Part shown: piece after piece, positions 56,600 through 64,000 of the stretch | Position numbering within the stretch: position 1 is the stretch's first letter | How the letters are laid out: every line of letters begins with the position of its first letter | Source of the DNA: Haliclystus octoradiatus | Lineage: Eukaryota; Cnidaria; Staurozoa; Stauromedusae; Haliclystidae | Length of the DNA stretch: 64,000 nucleotides | NCBI GenBank assembly: GCA_916610825.1 | Contig: OU744448.1 | Coordinates: 25,656,174-25,720,173 of the forward strand | Direction of reading: 5' to 3' | Program-made: the position numbers and the translations under genes | Notes under the pieces: model-generated | Database searches by the model: none | What the model was told of the DNA's origin: nothing | What the model saw: the letters and a program-made list of their open reading frames with translations, nothing else

Positions 56600-57580
56600 G
56601 TGCGTTTACTAAGCCTTCTACAACACGCCAGGGAACAACTTATTCATAACATAATTGCCGACAAAAAGATATGTGTTGATTTGGAGCTTACAACAAATGC
56701 CGGCTTATTAATTGTTAGAAAAGTTAATTGCATTATTCTAAATGATATGTTAGATGAGATTTTATTGGGAAAGCCTTTGTTGCAAACACTTGGCATTGAC
56801 GTAGATGCTATGATTGCCGCCTTAGCAACGCAACAAAGCACCGTTTCTCAAACTGAATTGAAATCAATACATTATGTTTCACCTGTTAATGATAATGAGG
56901 TGAATGATTGTAATGAGACAAAGAATATTTGTATTGGTCCTAATTGCCAAGACGAGGCATTGAAAACTGTTTTAAATAATTTACCTGAAGGCTTGACCGC
57001 AAACAACAGGTCGGCCATATCAGATCTTGTTACAAAGTACGGTGACTTATGGAGGGTAAATTTAGGCCCGGACGAGTCAGCCCTAGTTACACCGATGACT
57101 GTAGATATACCTGATGTGGAGCCAATTAGATGTCGTCAACGTCGTTACGCACCGAGTCATCAAGATTATCTCCATGATCATGTCAAGAAACTGGAGGCTT
57201 ATGGTCTTGTTAGAAGGAACACCAAAGCAAAATGGGCGTCACCTGCGTTTGTTGAATCCTCTGGAAATGGAAAACCTCGCATGGTTGTTGACCTCCGGGC
57301 AGTAAACAATGTCACTAAGAGAACTGTTTGGCCTATGCCGAATATTGAAGTACTGCTACAACAGTTACAAGGTATGAATGTATTTGCAAGTCTAGATTTG
57401 TTTAAAGGATATTGGCAAAGTCCATTAGATGTCAGTTCACAAGAATACCATTCTTTTATGACACATGAAGGGGTTTACACACCCACTAGAGTAATAATGG
57501 GAGCTACGGATAGTGTACAATACACACCACACGTCCCCGTATGGCTCTGGCACCCCGCATTTGAATCAATTCTTGCATAA
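56600..57580 (+). pseudogene. Retrotransposon pol ORF, truncated within reverse transcriptase
   Basis: Begins in the C-terminal half of the retropepsin (the flap-distal LLGKPLLQTLGIDVD is present, the catalytic D-T/S-G part is not). A linker follows, then the start of a Ty3/gypsy reverse transcriptase: PMTVDIPDVEPIRCRQRRYA, WASPAFVESSGNGKPRMVVDL, and FASLDLFKGYWQSPLD (motif A with its Asp). Similarity stops at about 57525, before the YxDD motif, and the frame ends at 57580 in unrelated sequence. RNase H and integrase are absent. The element is therefore 3'-truncated and also lacks part of the protease. Not functional. Confidence 0.88.
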
Positions 57581-57639
57581 GATTAATTGGCTGTCAGCAC
57601 ATTAAATATCTGGTTTTCTGAAACAATATCGTTTCTGAA

Positions 57640-57870
57640 GGGTAGGGCCGTCGCTAGCGGGGGATGTAAGTGGAAAATTGCACTTCGTAAGCGTACTATG
57701 CGTAGTTGCCCTCTTCCGGTGTTCATAATTCCACCTATCAATTTTTTGTATACCTCAAAAATTGTTCCTGTAAAGCATGACTTAATTTTTTTAATGAATT
57801 TTTAAAAAGGTGCACTCTAATATTTACTACGTCCATTTTCACCAGAAGTACGGAAGTTCCCCCTCATGGT
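57640..57870. repeat. Diverged CCCGGGG-family repeat next to the truncated retroelement
   Basis: GGGGGATGTAAGTGG near the left and GTACGGAAGTTCCCCCTCAT near the right resemble the ends at 47424-47767. An inner AAAAAGGTGCACTCTAATATT also matches that family. It begins just past the retroelement breakpoint. Confidence 0.45.
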
Positions 57871-60800
57871 TATCAATACTTAATTGCAGATGTGTTTCTG
57901 TTTAGGCTATTATGCAGATACCTGATCAAATGAGCTTTATGTAACACAATACGAGTCATCTTTCAAAAGTAGGCAAACTTATTTTCAGAAACTTCATTTT
58001 ATTTTCATTTTATCTTCAGAAACTTCTTATCAAAGAAATATAGCTTGTTAAGCACCTCAAGTAATTATGCTAATTTGGTGCAGCTACAATGGTTTGAGCT
58101 ACAGTAGCGACCATTAAGTTTATATTAAATTTTGAGCTGTTGCTCAGTACTTGAAAGATCAGCATGGATATAAACAAGAAATTAAGCTTGAAAGTAAAGA
58201 CTTACACCCTTAAACAGTTACTATCGAAAAAATAAAAATCTCTAATTAACAAGATATATATATATATACTAGCTATGAGTGTAGTCCATAATGGACCTTC
58301 TATGATAAAACTTTCAGATCACTTATAATTAAACAATTGACTAAGCTGACTATCGCTGTATAATACGGAGTATGAACTCTGGAGGAGAACATGAGACACA
58401 ATATGCATTGAAACGATGTAGCATTAATCAATACATCTTAATCATTCCTTTAATAAAAATTTAATCTATTTCACATCAATTGAGTCGATTGAAATGTATA
58501 ATTTAACGTAGCTTTGTCTACATAGAAAAACTTTATTTTATGTGTTGAAAGGAAGCCAGAACACATTAATTATTATAAATTACAAATACTCAGTCAAATT
58601 TCGAAATCTGAAACTATCCATAAAAAATCACTTCAAATCCGATCCGATCCGAAGATCTAAAATATTAACCCGAATCTGACCTGATACGATCGGATCGCGT
58701 TCGGTTCGAATTCATAAATCTTTATTGCAATATATACAACACTAATGTGGTGTTCACAAAATAACGCCGTCAAGGTGTGGCTGGTCAAACTCGTGGCATT
58801 GCATGCAATATATTCAGTATTAAATTAATTTAGCTTCGACAAGACACATGGTCCACTGATTTCTGTTATTAACATGATCAAACGATATCTTTTGTTAATT
58901 AACAATGATTTACTGCTTCATATTAAAAAAAATCAGAAAAATCGTTGATAAAAATTGCCGAGTGGCGGATTTGAACTGACGACCATGACATTGTAATACC
59001 AGAGCATTAAGCAATAAGCCAACCCCTTACATACTGTTGTACGCGCTTTGACTGTACTAATCAACAAACCTACTGCTTCGACAACGTATTACTGAACAAG
59101 GCGACAGGGCGTGTATTGATTTCAAATTATATATATATTCTGGAAATATTATGATATGATAGTATATGAGCCTATATATTTTTGATATTTGCAATCTCTG
59201 CAAGTATGCCTGTGATTTTCATGGCAGTCTATCAAAATACTAAGAGTTCGTTGAAAATAAAATTTTATAAGTAAAAAAAAATCTGAAAAATTGGTCAGAT
59301 AGTGGTTCTTGTTATCAAATTTTCCAAAATAATAGCATCAACATTCTTTTAAAAGGAAATAAAATTCTATAATAAATCGCTATACTAATTCGATATTGAT
59401 ATTATGTTACATCTTGTTGTCAATATTTCTACGCGCTATTTATAATACATTACAGATGTCGAATGAAAGGAAAGATGATTATGAATAAATTAATTATTTT
59501 GATAGAAAAACGAAAACAACTCATTTTGCCAGATTCGTGATATGCATATTTATTCAGAATTTATTGAAACGGACACGATGGTTTAAAGAGTTGAAATGTT
59601 TAGTGCAGCTTCAAAGATATAAAATACCACAGCCGATGGTAATAATTAAATGCTCATGTTATGATGTCTGACGAAAAGGATAATTTACTATGTAGAAAAT
59701 GAATCTACTTTACCATGCATTTGATCACGATATGAAATGATCATTTTTGTCAGAATTATTTCGAATAAAAGACGTCAATCTTTATTTTATTCTTATCGGG
59801 CTTACATTCTCCTTCGATAAAATATGGTTGTTAACTTATTATTGATTGGTGTATTAACTCAGAGAACCCGCTATTATGTATTTAAATGTTGTTCGGAGAT
59901 TATGCCGCTCGTATAGTTTTTATTTGGATCTCATTTGGAAAATGGTAAGTTGTATTTTAATAAATATTGTTTGCTATGATCGATTATTTCATGCAACCTT
60001 TTCGCTTTTTATTTTTGTAACACAAGGTTTGTTACACTCATCCAAACTGTATTAACTATTTAAAAATGTTTTTGTGCTTTTAAATTCAAAGCAAAATTTT
60101 TGATGGCTGAAAATATTATAATTATTATTATTTATCACAAATCATACGCTCAATTCAATTTAACTTTGTTAAATTTGATATACCTGAAATTTACTTTATT
60201 AAATGTTGATCAACGATAACAACAAGACACCGCTATTTTTATTCTCGAAACTGTAGTAACATACTGTGTCTTATTGGTATAGCAAGTCAACAAAATGAAA
60301 TTTTAATTTTTATCGATACCTATAATTCCTTCGTTAATTATGGAAGCAAAATCTGAAAATAAATGGCTGCCTGCTCAGAACCAAATGATTCATATTTTTA
60401 TATTAAATAATAAATTATAGAAATACTTTTGTGCAATGCCTTGATTAATTCTAAACTCTATAATTTTAAACTGTAGACAGATAATCTATTCGAACTTTGA
60501 ATATTTTTCGAATTGATCGAACGCCAACGTCATTTTGAAAATTCTTGGAAGTTAATTTGTTTTTATGCCCCGCGATAGATTATTCATTTCAAAACAGATT
60601 GTTTGCTCAGTGTTCTCACAAGTTATATATCAAAATAGCCTTTTTAAGAGTGAAATGTTTTGTATCTCGATTTTGGTAAAAGTAATGAACGGCATTTTGT
60701 TTCATTAATAAATTAAATTAAGACCTAAAGTCTCTTTAATTTCATAGCGTTTGTGCCGCGCTATATGTATTGCTGATATCAACACTACATGAAATAGGTC

Positions 60801-61367
60801 TACGTTTTTTTGATTTCAAAACATATTTTGTCTGGCCTAGTTATATTGGTAATTCAATGTAACTCAGTATTTCGTATTGTTTTAATTATCATAAAACTGA
60901 TTCAGTTTCAAGTTTCACTTGTTCAAACAATTTACACGCAGCTTTTAAATTCAAAGCAAAATATTTTTGTTCTGGGGATTTCAATTTGACTTCGATTTGG
61001 CTGCCCGCTAGATTATCGACCTATGAAATTTTTCAAAATCTCTGAATTTTTTAATGCAAGGATATCAAATAAAATATCTGATGAAGTATATTATTTTAAA
61101 ACAACGTAGACCCATACTTTTCATACAACAAATTTGTTACTGTACACGGTTATCTCGACACAAATGTTTGCATAATTTCCTGACAACGGATTATCCGTAT
61201 TATATCGCCAGTAAGACGTACATAAGTCGCGGACAGACACAGAAATATCGAAATATCGAAATATCGAAATATAGAAATATAGAAATATAGAAATATTGTG
61301 ATATATAAACAGACAGTATTATGTATATATATATATATATATAAGTGATATGTTACAATTTCTATGA
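57871..61367. other. Long AT-rich intergenic region
   Basis: Contains a tRNA-derived fragment (listed separately), a (TA)n tract at 58254-58268, a possible start exon at 59942 (AAAATG|GTAAGTTG, no downstream exon recognised), diverged duplicate phrases TTTAAATTCAAAGCAAAATTTT at about 60078 and 60945 (cited in part), an 8-bp (CGAAATAT) microsatellite at 61247-61300 and (TA)n at 61325-61342. No gene is supported. Confidence 0.45.
58960..59025 (-). repeat. tRNA-derived SINE-like fragment
   Basis: On the minus strand, a TTGGCTTATTGC A-box-like word (59011-59022) and an AGTTCAAATCC B box (58967-58977) have tRNA-like spacing, with GTCGTCAGTTCAAATCCGCC forming a T-arm-like region. The acceptor stem is not complementary, so I call it tRNA-derived rather than a tRNA gene. 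Confidence 0.5.
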
Positions 61368-62352
61368 TTAGAATGTGCTCCGTCTTCGGCTTGAAGAAGA
61401 CCGTCTTCTGCTTCTAGAGGAACGTCTTCTGCTCCTGCTTGATCGCCGTCTTCTGGAGGTCGATGTAGTTGGTGGAGGAACAACTAGAATATAACAATCA
61501 AATCACATATAGTTACTATTTTCAGCAACAAATAATAGCGTAATACATGGATCCGTTCTGATCTCCTTATTGGAAAGCACAGGTTATTCCTCTGGTCGTG
61601 ACGTGATTGCATATATTTGGCAGTTGGCAATCAAGTAATTCATCACCTGTCACTTATTTTCCAAATTCAAAGTAACAACTTTACTTTATATTAACATTGT
61701 AATTCAATAGTATTATCTATAGCTGCGAATGAAGTCGTGGAAGATTCTGAGAAGTAGTTTATTTTCTAAATCCTTGCCAAGTGGGTGATGAAAATTTTGC
61801 ATCAGCGTTGTGAAATGTCCATTGTCTTGGCTTCATTTGGTCACGGATTCAATTGTGAAGCAGAAAAAATCTTCCTTCTTTATAGACCTCGAGGGCATAA
61901 AGTGAGAATTTAACCTAACTAATTCAATCATAAGCAATTTGTGACCCAACTGACAGTTATTAAAAAGGGTATATCATGAAAATAGAAACACACATTTGTC
62001 TGAAATATTGTACATTGCAGGAAGCTCTATATACACATATAGATTTCGGATCAAAGACAATTAATTTCACTTATTTGCATGAATTGCATGTATGAAGAGA
62101 TTAACTATACAAACAAGATCTTACCTGTTCCACATCGGTATAATTGATTTAGTTGCTGTAGATCTAATCTGCTGAGACCACTTTTTCTGTTTACAATTCT
62201 GCTTGCATCGGATGGATTTTTTGTCACAATAGTTGCTTTATCATTTTTAGAAAACGAGGTACTTCGATAATGCATTAAACTATCTAGATCATAAGGAGAT
62301 CCCATTGAATCAATTTTGCTGTATCCATATTTTTCAAAATTGTGTTCATGTC
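61368..62352 (-). CDS. Astacin-family metalloprotease, C-terminal exons with Arg/Ser-rich tail (5' end missing)
   Basis: Two minus-strand exons, both phase-1 joins: 62125-62352 and 61368-61483 (stop TAA). The first encodes HEHNFEKYGYSKIDSMGSPY, then DLDSLMHYRSTSFSKNDKAT, and ends GLSRLDLQQLNQLYRCGT. This is the C-terminal part of an astacin catalytic domain: SLMHY is the Met-turn with its conserved Tyr, and LDLQQLNQLYRC is the closing segment with the last disulfide Cys. The zinc motif HExxHxxGxxH must lie in upstream exons beyond 62352; I did not find it in the window. The last exon adds VVPPPTTSTS and then RRRRSSRSRRRSSRSRRR and SSSSRRRSTF, a 38-residue Arg/Ser tail in place of the usual EGF/CUB or ShK domains. 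Astacins are secreted or membrane-bound zinc endopeptidases. The tail probably binds polyanions. Start and full length are unknown. Confidence 0.85.
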
Positions 62353-62750
62353 CTATAGAAAAGTGTAAAAGATTGAAAAATCCAAAAGAGCATATCACAA
62401 GACAAAACAGCATATTCATTTGCATGTTGCATGGCATATTCAACTTCAATTGATTAATAATCACCAAACAAAGACGTGTTTGTTTAACGCAGTAACGGAG
62501 GAAGTTTCGAAATATAAAGATCTGGCAAGTAGGATCACTCATGTCACTATGCACTCTTTTTATAAGAAAGTATTTATAATCATAAGAACATTTGGTATCA
62601 GATTCTGAAAATTTTGGAACAAATTAAGAACATTCTTTTATTCAATTTGAGGTTTATCATATTTTATTATACTGTATAAAATATTAGATATTATTAGATG
62701 TTATCTAATAGCAAAGAATATAGTGCTCAATGTATTGGCAGAGCTGTAAA

Positions 62751-62966
62751 TAATAATAATAGAAATAGAAAGGAGTCAGAGACTCCACATTCTTATACTG
62801 TTACTTTAAGTTTCATGCTTTTAATCATCAGACAGAAATAAACTATTAATAAACTTTTAATATTAATAGTTTATTTCTGTCTGATGATTGCTATAAAAAG
62901 TATGAAACTTAAAGTAACAGTATAAGAATGTGTGGTCTCTGACTCCTTTCTATTTCTATTATTATT
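62751..62966. repeat. ~216-bp near-perfect hairpin (foldback element)
   Basis: The left arm 62751-62850 and the right arm 62861-62966 are inverted copies over about 100 bp (GAAATAGAAAGGAGTCAGAG, ATTCTTATACTGTTACTTTA, ATCATCAGACAGAAATAAAC on the left; all mirrored on the right) with a loop of about 10 bases. Only a few mismatches and one small indel. It lies upstream of the recognised astacin exons. No ORF. Confidence 0.93.
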
Positions 62967-64000
62967 AAAATATTAGATATATTTATTTTTTACCAATAAT
63001 TATTAATAACAATAATAATTATATAATCTTAGATATAATAATAATATGATAATAATTATAGTGGGATTGTCCCACATCAGTTCTAGGTATAGGCCGGTAT
63101 AGTGCTCAGTGGAAGTAATCAGAGCATTTATATATAGAACGAATGTCAAAAATGAAACATGCTAGAATTATATGCTACTTCAAGTTTCACACCAGAAGGT
63201 GATTATCAGGTGATTTATTTCAACAAACTGCTGTATAGATTACGAACAGAAACATTATACAAGGGAAATTTGTACACTAGTGTTTAATTCGTTAATTTGA
63301 ATTTGAAGGGTACTTTTAAGCGCTCTATCAAACAGGCTTGCTTCATATAAACTCTATGTTGTTTCTGTTGCTAAACTGCTGTGTTTTGGGGTTTCAAGCC
63401 ATGAGCCGCAGTTACTTTACAATCTTACACAGACTGGCACAAACATCAACAACAACCAATCAGCGATCAATATCACACTCGATGATTTTATAATTATGTA
63501 TATATATATTGGCCGGATAAAAGTATCTGGAGTATCGTATATCTATTAAAAACAGTGACAGATGTTATATAAGCGTTTTGGCGATGGTGATTTTAATGCG
63601 CTTAATTGGCACACGAGTCAACCATGGGGACTGTATGCTTCTCCCCATGCTTCTGATCAGAGAAGATCCACTACAGTATCTTTGTTGACATTAGGGCCTG
63701 GTTCATATGCCGTTCTGTACATTTACCGATTCTATTATATTATACTCTATTATATCCTACTATATTCTAATCGGAAATCCAAGATGGACTTTAGAACGGA
63801 GTATGAAACGGAATAAGAACTCTTTCAGTAATTGGATCCTGTTCAGGCACTCCGAATGCCTTCTATTTCTTTCGGAACGGCTCTGTTATGTGTGAATCCA
63901 TGCATGGAATTCTAGAAAGGCTTCTGAAATCAAACTATTTATGAAGTCGATCTGAAGTCGTTCTCAACGTATGAACTGACCAAGTCTTCGCAATTCAGCC
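62967..64000. other. Right end of window: no gene recognised
   Basis: Presumed astacin intron or upstream region. (TAT)n-rich to 63060. From about 63693 a relative of the 42985-43165 element starts (GCCTGGTTCATATGCCGTTC), which explains the ORFs at 63562-63895. No HExxH-encoding exon was found on the minus strand. Confidence 0.35.

Noticed and set aside
58960-59030. tRNA gene on the minus strand
   Set aside because: B box is good but the A box is weak and no 7-bp acceptor stem can be formed.
1-64000. CRISPR arrays, bacterial operons, phage or plasmid systems
   Set aside because: Everything recognisable is eukaryotic: introns, animal gene families, TIR elements and Ty3-like retroelements. 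The tandem repeats lack spacer structure.
62420-64000. Upstream astacin exon with the HExxHxxGxxH zinc motif
   Set aside because: Looked for on the minus strand to the window end; no matching stretch found, so the catalytic exon is presumed to lie outside.

Overview
This is an AT-rich (roughly two thirds A+T by eye), intron-rich animal genomic window. There is no sign of bacterial or organellar gene organisation. Genes are split into short exons with canonical GT/AG junctions, introns run from a few hundred bases to 7.5 kb, and the space between exons is packed with small terminal-inverted-repeat (TIR) elements, tandem repeats, tRNA-derived SINE-like pieces and broken Ty3/gypsy retroelements. 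Frequent TAGGCCTA-type words, fairly diverged but recognisable orthologues of vertebrate genes, and the gene content point to a marine invertebrate. A deuterostome such as a tunicate is my guess, but the species cannot be fixed from the sequence alone.

Layout. 1-543 holds the 3' remnant of a retroelement polyprotein. 977-4114 (+) holds the last four exons of EAPP (E2F-associated phosphoprotein). 5672-13733 (-) holds a complete seven-exon GMF (glia maturation factor) gene that is invisible in long ORFs because its exons are 3-97 nt. 16330-17259 (+) is a single-exon BPI/LBP-like (TULIP) lipid-binding domain fused to a transmembrane anchor. 17550-32420 (+) is TIMM50, with a 7.5-kb second intron full of transposons. 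33.8-40.0 kb is repeat country: a 1.8-kb TIR transposon, a 21-bp tandem repeat and a 1.85-kb satellite of 80-bp units. 40455-43748 (-) is a complete four-exon FOS/ATF3/JDP2-type bZIP gene. 47303-50598 (+) encodes a secreted polyampholyte with an acidic block, VYVPRN repeats and an arginine-rich tail. 52850-53325 (-) encodes an 86-residue secreted acidic peptide. 55711-57580 is a truncated gag-pol retroelement. 61368-62352 (-) holds the last two exons of an astacin metalloprotease that carries an Arg/Ser-rich tail.

How the genes fit together. EAPP, GMF, TIMM50 and a FOS/ATF3-type bZIP are ordinary conserved genes. From general knowledge their human counterparts lie on chromosomes 14 (EAPP, GMFB, FOS/JDP2) and 19 (GMFG, TIMM50, FOSB), so this block looks like an ancient linkage group. 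The right third (47-62 kb) is different: three genes for secreted products, two with unusually arginine-rich C-termini and two sharing the plan 'signal-peptide exon, phase-1 intron, acidic exon'. This group, and the membrane-anchored BPI-like protein, are the least ordinary protein-coding content. All exon joins were made by eye from splice signals, reading-frame continuity and remembered family conservation; no search or transcript was available.
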